A DNA stretch of 17,346 nucleotides from Gemmatimonadota bacterium (GCA_002714465.1 PAXL01000007.1:1-17346), one strand, 5' to 3'. Numbered from the stretch's first letter, positions 9,080 through 16,449 are shown. Notes: generated by a model from the letters alone, not told the origin. Translations and numbers: made by a program.

Positions 9080-10114
9080 GTGGAAGCAAACCACTTTCTC
9101 TCCAGCTACTACCCCGACACCTCCTACGGCGGAAAGAGCCTTTACGGCGACATGGTTGAACAGGCCGTGACCGCTGAACGCCTCGGCTACCGGGGCGTCA
9201 CACTGCCCGAGCATCACCTCGTAAACGTGCTGCTAATGCCGTCACCGCTGCAGATGGCGATCAAGGTGGCGTGCGAGACCGACCATCTGGAGGTCGTCAC
9301 ATCGGTCGCCGTATTGCCCTTGCACGACATGCGAATCTTTGCTGGCGAGGTCATCCAGGCCGACATCCTCACCGACGGCCGACTAGTACTCGGTGTGGGC
9401 CGAGGTGCCTTCGCCTACGAGATGGCCCGCCTCGGCGCCCCCATCGAGGAATCCAAGGCCCGGTTCGACGAGAGCCTCGACGTCCTAATCGCCCTACTCA
9501 CAGAGGAGGAGGTGTCTTGGGATGGCGAGTACTACCGGTTCGACCCGATCACCGTCATGCCTCGCCCCATGACCCAACCCATGCCGAAGATGATGGTGGC
9601 CGTCATGAACCCGCCTGGCATCGCGGCGTGCACCAGACGGGGCTTTGACATCCAGACCACTCCACTGGCAGGACGGCCCGATCTCTTCCGCTCCCAGATC
9701 GCTGCCCACAAGGAGGCCAAAGCTGATATGGGTGAGGCTGGCCGCCACCTGCGGATCATGATGTCGCGAGTCATCTACTGCAGCGGTTCGGAGGCCGAGA
9801 CCCGACGGATGGTCCAGATGGCCCACGACTACTACAGCCGATTCGACAACGTGTTCACCGGGCCGGGCATCGTCAACCACGGCGATGTCGAGCCCCTCGC
9901 TCGGGCCCAGACCATCGAGGAGCTCGAGGAGAATCTCATCATCTGCCAGGCCGAAGAAATGGTCGACCGCCTAGCCGAATACGCGGAGGCCGGCCTCGAC
10001 GAGATCATCCTGAGCTCCAACCTGGGCCAGCCCCAGAGCGAGCACCTCGAAGCTATGGAACGCTTCGCCATCGAAGTGCTCCCACACCTGCAACAGGTGG
10101 CGTTCGCTGCCTGA
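9080..10114 (+). CDS. LLM-class (luciferase-like) flavin-dependent oxidoreductase
   Basis: A 344-residue protein of the bacterial luciferase-like monooxygenase superfamily, using FMN or F420 in a TIM-barrel fold. Visible landmarks are the early Y-ERLGYRGVTLPEHH segment, VVTSVAVLPLHDMRIFAGEV, the phosphate-region LTDGRLVLGVGRGA, and the late AEYAEAGLDEIILSS. The GTG at 9080 (M-E-A-N-H-F) is chosen because residues further upstream do not resemble the family; a TTG at 9044 would add 12 residues. It starts 45 bases after the monooxygenase and precedes the tautomerase by 49 bases. Many such enzymes oxygenate or dehydrogenate aldehydes, ketones or sulfonates, so this could act before, after, or as an alternative to the Baeyer-Villiger enzyme. 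Cofactor and substrate cannot be read from the sequence. Confidence 0.85.
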   Translation: MEANHFLSSYYPDTSYGGKSLYGDMVEQAVTAERLGYRGVTLPEHHLVNVLLMPSPLQMAIKVACETDHLEVVTSVAVLPLHDMRIFAGEVIQADILTDGRLVLGVGRGAFAYEMARLGAPIEESKARFDESLDVLIALLTEEEVSWDGEYYRFDPITVMPRPMTQPMPKMMVAVMNPPGIAACTRRGFDIQTTPLAGRPDLFRSQIAAHKEAKADMGEAGRHLRIMMSRVIYCSGSEAETRRMVQMAHDYYSRFDNVFTGPGIVNHGDVEPLARAQTIEELEENLIICQAEEMVDRLAEYAEAGLDEIILSSNLGQPQSEHLEAMERFAIEVLPHLQQVAFAA

Positions 10115-10163
10115 GGCAGGAACGCGACCACCAATCCCATTCGTCCCGCCTGGGAGGAACCCA

Positions 10164-10349
10164 GTGCCCATCATCCGTGTCGAGATGTTCCCCGATTGCA
10201 CCTCCGACCAGAAATGCGACCTCGTCCGGGAACTTACCGACAGGTTTGTCCGGGCCTGTGGTAGCGCCGGCGACCGGTTGGACGTCGTCATCACCGAGGT
10301 AGAACATGAGAACTGGGGCATCGGCTGCGGGCTGATGTCCCCTAAGTAG
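10164..10349 (+). CDS. 4-oxalocrotonate tautomerase-family protein
   Basis: A small 61-residue protein with the tautomerase-superfamily start: initiator Met followed by Pro (MPIIRVEMFPD), so that Pro becomes the N-terminal catalytic base once Met is removed. The pattern of an N-terminal strand, a helix (SDQKCDLVRELTDRFVRACG), a second strand (LDVVITEV) and an N-W-G turn agrees with 4-oxalocrotonate tautomerase monomers of about 60 residues. The GTG start at 10164 has a good ribosome site, GGGAGG at 10152-10157. It lies between the LLM flavoprotein and the alpha/beta hydrolase, consistent with keto-enol isomerisation of a product. Some family members instead act as dehalogenases or hydratases. 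Confidence 0.87.
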   Translation: MPIIRVEMFPDCTSDQKCDLVRELTDRFVRACGSAGDRLDVVITEVEHENWGIGCGLMSPK

Positions 10350-10373
10350 CGCATCCCGGATTGAAGAGGCTCC

Positions 10374-11153
10374 ATGGACGCCATCGACGTCTCGTACACG
10401 GTCTCCGGCGAGGGGCCGCCGCTGTACATGGTCCATGGTATTGGGAGCCGGCGTGTGACGTGGGACGCCCTCCTTCCCGAGCTCGAGGACCACTTCACCT
10501 GCATTCGGTACGACCTACGAGGCCATGGCGAAAGCCCGGTCCCACCGGTTCCTTACTCTCTAGACGACCTCGTCGACGATCTCGAGGCGTTGCGGATGCG
10601 GCTCGACCACGACCGCATTCACGTAATCGGCCATTCGCTGGGTGGCCAGATCGGACCGGCCTACGCCCGAGCCCATCCGGAGCACGCGGCCAGCGTCATC
10701 CTCCTGTCCACGGCAGCGGGTCGCACCGCTGAAGACAGTGCCAAGGTCAAGGGCGTGGTGGTAAAGATGCGCGCCGAAGGCGTGGAGCCGGTAGTAGGTA
10801 CCTTGGTAAACCGCTGGTACACCGACGATTTCATCGAGGCGCGACCCGATGCCATCCAAAACCGGATCGAGCAGGTACTTGGCACTCCGGAAGAGGTATT
10901 CCTCAGCGTGTTCGACGTTTATGCCGGAACCGAGATGGCGCCGTGGCTGCACCAGGTGGCCTGCCCGTGTCTGGTCATGACCGGCGAGTTCGACGGAGGA
11001 TGTAACCCCCGGCTAAACCGGTTCATCGCCAACGAGTTGCCCGACGCCGAACTGGTGATCCTTGACGATCTCAAGCACTCGATTCTGATCGAGGCACCGG
11101 ATCGAGTGGTCGCCCCGGTGAAGGACTTCCTACTGCGCAACCGCGACATCTGA
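10374..11153 (+). CDS. Alpha/beta-fold hydrolase
   Basis: A 259-residue hydrolase with a complete triad by position. The nucleophile S88 is in GHSLGG, the acid is probably D207 (GEFDGG) and the base H235 (LKHS); the oxyanion region is MVHGIGS near the N terminus. No signal peptide is present, so it should act in the cytoplasm. The ATG at 10374 has GAAGAGG four bases upstream, and the gene follows the tautomerase by 24 bases, completing the forward run. In this context an esterase or lactonase acting on the product of the Baeyer-Villiger enzyme is the simplest reading; a C-C bond hydrolase of the MhpC type or a 3-oxoadipate enol-lactonase-like enzyme is also possible. It ends 28 bases from the convergent methyltransferase gene. 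Confidence 0.87.
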   Translation: MDAIDVSYTVSGEGPPLYMVHGIGSRRVTWDALLPELEDHFTCIRYDLRGHGESPVPPVPYSLDDLVDDLEALRMRLDHDRIHVIGHSLGGQIGPAYARAHPEHAASVILLSTAAGRTAEDSAKVKGVVVKMRAEGVEPVVGTLVNRWYTDDFIEARPDAIQNRIEQVLGTPEEVFLSVFDVYAGTEMAPWLHQVACPCLVMTGEFDGGCNPRLNRFIANELPDAELVILDDLKHSILIEAPDRVVAPVKDFLLRNRDI

Positions 11154-11181
11154 CGGAGGTCAGGGCGATACTCGACGGACA

Positions 11182-12030
11182 TCAGATTCGGCGCGCCACC
11201 AACCGGAGACCTCCCAGCTTGCCGCTAGAGAAATGGGCGGCCATCGTTGAGTAGAAGCCGCACATCGTCTCGAACACGGCCTCGCCGTGCACCCGCAAGT
11301 GCCGTTCACTCTGGTTGAGGTAGCCCTCCAGGCGGTCGCTGGTAAACGCCGTCCAGTCGTCGGCCATGTCGTCACACTGGACGACCTCGAAGCCCGCCTC
11401 GATGAACTCGCGGCCGTAAAGGTCGAGGTCGGGTAGGTGGTTGACGAACAACTCCGATGACAACACCTCCCGCTCCCGATCGTCGAACCCATCCCGCTCG
11501 CACAGGTCCTCGACGTAGACGAACCCCCCCTCCGGGAGTAGCGAACGGAACCGTTCGAGAAGAAGCCTTCGCTGCGGAATGTGGTAGAGGGCCAGCCAGC
11601 TGACGATGACGTCGAATCGTTGGCGCCCAAACCGGTGGGTCAGGACGTCGCCGCACACGTGGGTCACCCGATCGGCCAACCCGCACCGGGCGGTGAGGTC
11701 GACAGCAATCCGGTGGTGGTCGTCCTGAAGTTCCAGCGCAATCACCGCGGCGCCAGTGGTGGAAGCCAGGTGGCGAGCCGGGCCGCCAATACCAGAACCA
11801 ACCTCCAGAACCGCACTCTGCTGGTTGATGCCAGTAGAACGGACGGCCTCATCCACTGCCTCAGTTCCGTGGTAGTGGAGCTGGTCAAAGGCCGTCAACT
11901 CGTCCGCTCGCAGCGGCTCGTCGTCACTCCTGCCAAGGTCCCGGACTTCGCTGCCCACGCGATCAACGTGGTGGTACAACCCCATGCTCTTGATGTCGTC
12001 GCTCTCAAGGTCAGGGCTGGGATCGGTCAC
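11182..12030 (-). CDS. Class I SAM-dependent methyltransferase
   Basis: A 282-residue methyltransferase. The SAM-binding motif I is LEVGSGIGG (75-83), followed by a second acidic residue in IALELQD, VCGDVLTH as the next loop, and VSWLALYHIP as motif IV/post-IV. The N-terminal FDQLHYHGTEAVDEA segment resembles that of sarcosine/dimethylglycine and other small-molecule methyltransferases in which a similar lid precedes motif I, so an N- or C-methylation of a small metabolite is more likely than nucleic acid. The GTG start at 12030 follows an AAAGGAGGG ribosome site, but with a rather long spacing of 12 bases from GGAGG. The gene is 40 bases downstream of the tRNA-Arg on the same strand and may be read from the tRNA promoter. 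The substrate is unknown. Confidence 0.82.
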   Translation of the reverse strand: MTDPSPDLESDDIKSMGLYHHVDRVGSEVRDLGRSDDEPLRADELTAFDQLHYHGTEAVDEAVRSTGINQQSAVLEVGSGIGGPARHLASTTGAAVIALELQDDHHRIAVDLTARCGLADRVTHVCGDVLTHRFGRQRFDVIVSWLALYHIPQRRLLLERFRSLLPEGGFVYVEDLCERDGFDDREREVLSSELFVNHLPDLDLYGREFIEAGFEVVQCDDMADDWTAFTSDRLEGYLNQSERHLRVHGEAVFETMCGFYSTMAAHFSSGKLGGLRLVARRI

Positions 12031-12070
12031 GACGAGACGGGCCCTCCTTTGCGCCCGGTTCCTCTGCGAA

Positions 12071-12148
12071 TGGTGCCCCCGGCAGGATTTGAACCTGCGA
12101 CCGGTGGATTAGAAGGCCACTGCTCTATCCGGGCTGAGCTACGGGGGC
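12071..12148 (-). tRNA. tRNA-Arg (anticodon TCT), CCA encoded
   Basis: On the minus strand the acceptor GCCCCCG pairs with CGGGGGC, the D stem is GCTC/GAGC, the T arm GCAGG-TTCAAAT-CCTGC is perfect, and the anticodon loop is CTTCTAA with anticodon TCT. The discriminator is A, and the 3' CCA is encoded at 12073-12071. The anticodon stem GTGGC/TCCAC has four normal pairs and a C-U mismatch next to the loop (positions 31-39 by standard numbering). It should decode AGA and AGG, rare arginine codons in high-GC genomes. Confidence 0.93.
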
Positions 12149-12259
12149 TAGTACCACGGCGAGGCTATCGGGGGCATCGAATCCCACTTGGTGCAGAAGT
12201 TCCAATAAGGGTTGGTCAGGACGACTACGGAAGGCGGTAACCCTTTGATGTTGGTACCT

Positions 12260-13285
12260 CTAGGGAACCAGCACTGCTCTTCCCAAAACACGACCCTCAC
12301 GTAGATCGGTCAGCGCCGCAGCAACCTGTTCAAGTGAATACTTGGTTGTGACGACTTCAAGACGCCCGTCTGCCACCAATTCGGTTAGTTCGAGAAGTTC
12401 GGCAAAGGTCCCTACAAGGCTCCCTGAGACCGTTAGTTCCCGCTCGACCAACAGTCGGGCAGGTATGTCGAGCCGTCCCTCTACCCCGACCAGTTCAAGT
12501 CGTCCACCGGTCTGGATTTGAGCAATTGCTGAACTGAGACTTTCTTCGGAGCCAACAAAGTCAATAACCGCTTTGGGCGGGTCAACCGATGCTTGGGTTG
12601 CTTCAGAAAATGAGGCATGCACAGCGTCTGCGCCTAGTCGGCTAGCCAGGTCGCGAGCTTCCTGCCTCACGTCGATAGCCACAACTGTCGCCGGCGAGAG
12701 GATCTTGAGGATCTGCAATCCGAGATGGCCAAGACCGCCGGCTCCAACGATGTAGGCCGTATCGTTCGAACGCAGGTTTTCAGCCGCCTTTCGGCACGCT
12801 CGGAAAGCAGCTAGTCCGGCATCCGCTAGTGGCGCATAAGAACTTGGCTCAGAGTCCCTCGGAAGGGCTACAGCCGAGCGTTCCGGTATCTTCAGGAACT
12901 CGGCATAGCCTCCCGGGGCATTGATCCCAGGAGTCGACCTATCGGCAACGTAATGCTCGCATCCCCGGCGTTCGGCATGGTCTAGTCCCGTGGTGTGAAA
13001 CGGATAGCACACAACCGGATCTCCGACGGTGAAGTGCTCCACCCCTGCCCCTACGGCTTCGACCACTCCGGCGTTTTCGTGGCCAAGCACATGCGGAAGG
13101 GGTACTGGTCCTTCACCGAACTCCTGCCCTTCCAGGATGTGGAGGTCAGTGCGACAGACGCCTGCACCAGTAACCCGAACAATCAACTCATCTGCCGCCT
13201 CGATAACCGGTGAATCAACTTCCTCTATTCGGACCACATCACCGATTTCAGCAGTGGTATAGGCGTTGAGAAGAGCAGCCCTCAT
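12260..13285 (-). CDS. Zinc-type NAD(P)-dependent alcohol dehydrogenase (medium-chain MDR family)
   Basis: A 341-residue medium-chain dehydrogenase/reductase that would interconvert an alcohol and an aldehyde or ketone. Catalytic zinc ligands are C44 (GVCRTDLH), H69-E70 (LGHEN) and probably D155 in PLADAGLAAF, the arrangement seen in Rhodococcus ADH-A. The nucleotide fold has GAGGLG at 181-186 and D205 after the second strand, which favours NAD over NADP. The structural-zinc lobe at about 93-112 (from CYPFHTTG to RRGCEHY) has lost most of the four canonical cysteines. It lies 177 bases downstream of the sterol-desaturase-like gene on the same strand and could be a separate unit. The ATG at 13285 has only a weak ribosome site. 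GC content is lower than in the genes left of the tRNA. Confidence 0.9.
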   Translation of the reverse strand: MRAALLNAYTTAEIGDVVRIEEVDSPVIEAADELIVRVTGAGVCRTDLHILEGQEFGEGPVPLPHVLGHENAGVVEAVGAGVEHFTVGDPVVCYPFHTTGLDHAERRGCEHYVADRSTPGINAPGGYAEFLKIPERSAVALPRDSEPSSYAPLADAGLAAFRACRKAAENLRSNDTAYIVGAGGLGHLGLQILKILSPATVVAIDVRQEARDLASRLGADAVHASFSEATQASVDPPKAVIDFVGSEESLSSAIAQIQTGGRLELVGVEGRLDIPARLLVERELTVSGSLVGTFAELLELTELVADGRLEVVTTKYSLEQVAAALTDLREGRVLGRAVLVP

Positions 13286-13462
13286 AGATCGTGCCTAGCC
13301 CTAGCTACCGTCACGGCAATCATTGTTTCTCCGATCCTCGAGACCGGTTGTGGCGTACAGGTCGACCTAATGGCCTTTAAAAGAGCCACTATCCCCGACT
13401 CCTAGAACTATCCACGCGGTGGTTCGGGTCCGTTCATCAGTCAGCCAGAGTGGGTCATGGGC

Positions 13463-14500
13463 CTACGAAGCGGCCCCACCGGAGGCAGAGGAGTGAGGTC
13501 TTCTCCTGACGACCATGGAACGCTGGGCCTCGTCACTTCCATCGTGGCAGGTCTTCATGAGCCAATCGAAAGGCACTTCAGGATTCCCGTAGTTGACCTC
13601 GAAGTGCCGGTGGTGGAGGTCATGGAACCAGTCTCCTGCAGGGATCCTCCGTCTACTAACTAGCAGCCGGTCGAACCCAGAATGCGACACTGCGGGACCC
13701 AAGCCCTTAAAGAAGCCCGTGAGAATGATCACTGAAGGGTGCATAGGAACGATCCACCAGACAAAGAACATGGAGAAAAACAGAATGTGCTCCACGGGGT
13801 GCATGGAAATCCCCGTCCAGGGACCCGTGTTGACATTTCGGTGATGCAACTCATGCACCGACCGATACAAGGGCTTCCAGTGCAGCAATCGATGTGTGAG
13901 ATAGAAGTGCGAAGACGAAGCAAAGAAGAATATGACTGTTGCAGCAATCAGGTAGCCGGTGTTCGTCGACCAGGACGCTCCGGGAATTATCCCTCTGGTC
14001 CATGCCCATAGCGTGATCGCCTCGAACGTTGACCAGACGGTCACACCACTCGCAATACTCCAAAAGGCATTGTCATAGACCTGATTGCGCCAAAGGAACC
14101 GTGAAGAAGTTTTCGACGGCCATCGAGGTGAGAACTTGAATTCAGCTCCCTGACTGGATTTGCTGTAGAGGTACCAGTGCAATAGGCCTGCTACTAGCGA
14201 GAGCAACGCGCAATTTCTCAACCAGATTATGACAAACAGGCTTAATGCCGGCCCTCCTGATTCACCTATTTCTGGGGTCAGCCAGTTCCAACTGACTACT
14301 GCCAGCCCCACAAAGATGAAGCCCCAAGGAAATAGAAATTCGGAAAGGAGCCACTTGACCGACCTGATCGGCTTCATCGGCCATGCGAATATCGGCGGTA
14401 GACCAATCGGGTCTGCCGGGCGATACCCCGCTGACCTATTAGTCCCGTTCAGGTCTCCCAAGACGATCTCCCAGGTCTCGTGACTATTCCGTTGTGACAT
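13463..14500 (-). CDS. Sterol desaturase/fatty acid hydroxylase-family membrane protein
   Basis: A 345-residue membrane di-iron protein. Histidine clusters occur in family order: HRLLH (203-207), HELHH (216-220), HPVEH (234-238), H273 in SHSGFD, and HDLHH (293-297). Hydrophobic segments at about 52-75, 84-112, 182-200 and 239-262 place the metal site at the cytoplasmic face. Members hydroxylate or desaturate lipids, sterols or carotenoids, or cleave alkylglycerol ethers. The frame is open to an upstream ATG at 14578 but that would lie well inside the amidase gene; the ATG at 14500 overlaps the amidase stop by 17 bases, consistent with translational coupling. The region is near 50% GC in sampled rows, clearly below the left half of the window. 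An oxygenase role in the same pathway as the amidase is inference. Confidence 0.85.
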   Translation of the reverse strand: MSQRNSHETWEIVLGDLNGTNRSAGYRPADPIGLPPIFAWPMKPIRSVKWLLSEFLFPWGFIFVGLAVVSWNWLTPEIGESGGPALSLFVIIWLRNCALLSLVAGLLHWYLYSKSSQGAEFKFSPRWPSKTSSRFLWRNQVYDNAFWSIASGVTVWSTFEAITLWAWTRGIIPGASWSTNTGYLIAATVIFFFASSSHFYLTHRLLHWKPLYRSVHELHHRNVNTGPWTGISMHPVEHILFFSMFFVWWIVPMHPSVIILTGFFKGLGPAVSHSGFDRLLVSRRRIPAGDWFHDLHHRHFEVNYGNPEVPFDWLMKTCHDGSDEAQRSMVVRRRPHSSASGGAAS

Positions 14501-15824
14501 GAATAGGAGGAATTTGCGCCACCCAATCCGTGGCCTGTTCATAAGCATTGCCGATGCGCAGGACCATGTCTTCCGCAAACGGACGACCTACGACCTGTAA
14601 ACCCAGAGGAAGCACATCATCCGTGAAGCCACATGGAACCGATAGTGCTGGTTGCCCAGTGAGGTTGAACGGTGCAGTAGTGCGAACAAAACTCGAGATG
14701 ACCGGCTCCTCGCCACCCGGATAAGCGAACTCCTCCTGGTCATGCAGTTGAGCAGGCGCTGGAACCGTTGGGGTAATCAATGCATCAAGTCGATTCCCGA
14801 CGAAGGTTTCCCTCATCTGATCGGCAATGACTTGCCGCCAACGGAGGGCCCTCAGGTAATAGCTAGATGGCAAGGCCGCTCCAGCTACCAGCATCGCCCG
14901 TATCGAAGGGTCGATTAGTTCAGGATTCCGACAGAGGTTCGCATGGTGATACGCGGCAGCCTCGGGGGACACAATCGCGAATTCTGCTTCAAGGCTCCCG
15001 ACAAGGTAGGAAACATCCACCGGCGTTACGTCGGCCCCCAACTCACGGACGACCTCAACGGCTGCCAAGAATGCATCTTGCGTCTGGGGGTCGATGGGGT
15101 CCATGAAGAATCCCGCCGGCATCCCAATTCTGAGTCCAGCAACTCCTGCATCGAGTTTTTCCAGATAGCCACCGCTGGCCCTTTTCGCTGATGTCGGATC
15201 CGACTCGTGGGCTCCGGCTATTGCTTCAAGGAGCAGCGCGCAATCCCTGACTGTTTTTCCTAACGGTCCAACATGGTCGAGCGACCAGCTGAGAGGCTCA
15301 ACGCCTGATTTTGGAACTAGGCCATAGGTTGGCTTGAGGCCAGCTATCCCACAGAGGGAAGCCGGGATCCTTATTGAACCACCCGTGTCACTGCCCAGAG
15401 CGGCGTCGCATAGGCCAGCGGCGACAGCTGCCCCGGAGCCACCGCTTGAGCCACCCGGGGAACGAGCAAGGTCCCAAGGATTTCCGGTTCCAGGGGTGTA
15501 TACGCCACATGCGAGTTCGTGAGCGGCCGTTTTACCGATTACTAGTCCACCCGCCTTTCGGATCCTCGCAACGACCTCTGCATCCGAACGCGAAGGTGGC
15601 GGTGGATCGCCATATAGCGCGGAGCCACAGCTATTCGGCAAACCCTCCACCTCGATGATGTCCTTAACCGCGATTTTCATCCCAGCCAGGAGGCGATCTT
15701 CGTGGAAGTCCGCACACTGGCGTTCCAGTCCTACCGGATCGAGAACCACCATCGAACCCAGTGCCTGGTCAATACGAGACACCGGCTCCAAAATGGAACT
15801 AGCTGAAGGCGCCATCACTCCCAT
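14484..15824 (-). CDS. Amidase-signature family hydrolase (AtzE/GatA-like)
   Basis: A 446-residue amidase with the full Ser-cisSer-Lys triad: K54 in IAVKDII, cis-Ser S126 in the PGGSSGGSGAAVAAG motif, and nucleophile S150 in GSDTGGSIRIP. The C-terminal part ends with the usual QPALSVPCGF and LPLGLQVVGRP blocks. It would hydrolyse a carboxamide to acid plus ammonia or amine. There is no signal peptide. The gene overlaps the small AtzG/GatC-like gene: the ATG at 15824 lies 10 bases inside it, and a second in-frame ATG at 15815 forms a TGATG junction with its stop, so translation is almost certainly coupled and either start is possible. Pairing with a small partner recalls AtzE with AtzG and GatA with GatC. 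No GatB is nearby, so a tRNA-amidation role is unlikely. Confidence 0.93.
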   Translation of the reverse strand: MGVMAPSASSILEPVSRIDQALGSMVVLDPVGLERQCADFHEDRLLAGMKIAVKDIIEVEGLPNSCGSALYGDPPPPSRSDAEVVARIRKAGGLVIGKTAAHELACGVYTPGTGNPWDLARSPGGSSGGSGAAVAAGLCDAALGSDTGGSIRIPASLCGIAGLKPTYGLVPKSGVEPLSWSLDHVGPLGKTVRDCALLLEAIAGAHESDPTSAKRASGGYLEKLDAGVAGLRIGMPAGFFMDPIDPQTQDAFLAAVEVVRELGADVTPVDVSYLVGSLEAEFAIVSPEAAAYHHANLCRNPELIDPSIRAMLVAGAALPSSYYLRALRWRQVIADQMRETFVGNRLDALITPTVPAPAQLHDQEEFAYPGGEEPVISSFVRTTAPFNLTGQPALSVPCGFTDDVLPLGLQVVGRPFAEDMVLRIGNAYEQATDWVAQIPPIHVTTE

Positions 15825-16003
15825 GACGCATCAAAGACGTTGCACGGGGCGACTTCAGGAGTGAGAGAACGTTCGAGAGATTCCGCTGCGGACGATCTTT
15901 GTTCGAAATCGGCTATGAGTTCACTGTTCACCGCCTCGACTCCATCCAGCCCCAAGGCGCGTAGGAGGCTCCCGACCGAATCGGCGTCCCACCCAGCGGT
16001 CAT
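15815..16003 (-). CDS. Small AtzG/GatC-like amidase partner (DUF4089-like), 62 residues
   Basis: A 62-residue acidic protein encoded between a RidA-like gene and the amidase, overlapping the first by ATGA (16000-16003) and the second by 10 bases. It is predicted to be mainly helical: an N-terminal helix around SLLRALGLDGVEAV, then a second helix SELIADFEQRSSAAESLERS, then a short extended tail with APCNVF. This helix-helix-tail layout, with the proline-containing end, resembles AtzG (DUF4089), the GatC-like subunit that wraps around the AtzE amidase and stabilises it. The match is by general pattern and position, not a strong motif. If right, the active enzyme is an A2B2-like amidase complex. 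The alternative is an unrelated small protein. Its tight overlaps argue that it is a genuine gene. Confidence 0.72.
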   Translation of the reverse strand: MTAGWDADSVGSLLRALGLDGVEAVNSELIADFEQRSSAAESLERSLTPEVAPCNVFDASWE

Positions 16004-16410
16004 TGGCTGAGTTCTGCGGTCACATCTACTTCGAGCAAAAGGCCCGGTAGGCCGAGTGCGGCGACCTGGATCCCCGTCACGGCAGGTAGGACGAGGCCGT
16101 CAAATACCCGACGACGCACAACCATTTCTTGTTCAAAGTCCCTTATGTCGGCCAGATAGTAGAGAACCTTCACGATGTCAGCCGCACCGCCTCCAGCTTC
16201 TTCCAGCACGGCGAGAATGTTTTCCCAAACCTGCTCTGCCTGTTCCCCAACCGTGCTTCCGACAATTGCGCCGGAGGGATCTAGAGCCACCTGACCAGCA
16301 AGATGCAGGGTTCTCCCTACCCTGATGCCATATGAATATGGCTCGGGAGGGGGGCACAAACTTGGTGGGTTTATCGCCACCCGTCGGTCTTGTTCTTGGC
16401 TGGTGTCCAT
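16000..16410 (-). CDS. RidA/YjgF/UK114-family protein lacking the deaminase arginine
   Basis: A 136-residue protein with the RidA fold pattern: LHLAGQVALDPSG, EQAEQVWENILAVLEEAGG, DIVKVLYYLADIRDF, and a C-terminal PAVTGIQVAALGLPGLLLEVDV strand. In classical RidA the corresponding C-terminal motif is PARS, whose arginine binds the carboxylate of imine or enamine substrates; here that position is V111, so 2-aminoacrylate deaminase activity is unlikely and it fits the Rid subgroups of undefined function. The acidic residue near the end (E127 in LLEVDV) is kept. The ATG at 16410 has a short AAGG site. It leads the minus-strand operon, with the small AtzG-like gene overlapping its stop by four bases. 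A role in handling an unstable nitrogenous intermediate is inferred from context only. Confidence 0.88.
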   Translation of the reverse strand: MDTSQEQDRRVAINPPSLCPPPEPYSYGIRVGRTLHLAGQVALDPSGAIVGSTVGEQAEQVWENILAVLEEAGGGAADIVKVLYYLADIRDFEQEMVVRRRVFDGLVLPAVTGIQVAALGLPGLLLEVDVTAELSQ

Positions 16411-16437
16411 GACCTTGCATTATTCCAGAAAAAGAAG

Positions 16438-16449
16438 TGTTATATAACA
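16438..16449. promoter_or_regulatory. Perfect 12-bp palindrome, candidate operator
   Basis: TGTTATATAACA is identical to its own reverse complement. It sits 28 bases from the RidA-like start and 59 bases from the hydrolase start, a position expected for a dimeric repressor such as a GntR- or TetR-family protein. The flanking bases do not extend the symmetry. It may also overlap a -10 element, since TATA-like sequence is present on both strands. Confidence 0.5.

Noticed and set aside
12207..12245. Inverted repeat AAGGGTT (12207-12213) and AACCCTT (12239-12245) downstream of the alcohol dehydrogenase
   Set aside because: Stem of only seven pairs around a 25-base loop and no run of T on the transcribed side; not a convincing terminator or attachment site.
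12071..12260. tRNA-Arg as the attachment site of an integrated element
   Set aside because: No integrase and no repeated tRNA end were found, and the lower-GC genes lie on the 5' side of the tRNA rather than the 3' side usually targeted.
14501..14578. Upstream ATG extending the sterol-desaturase-like protein by 26 residues
   Set aside because: It would lie deep within the amidase gene and its residues read as an out-of-frame copy of amidase sequence; the ATG at 14500 gives a short coupled overlap.
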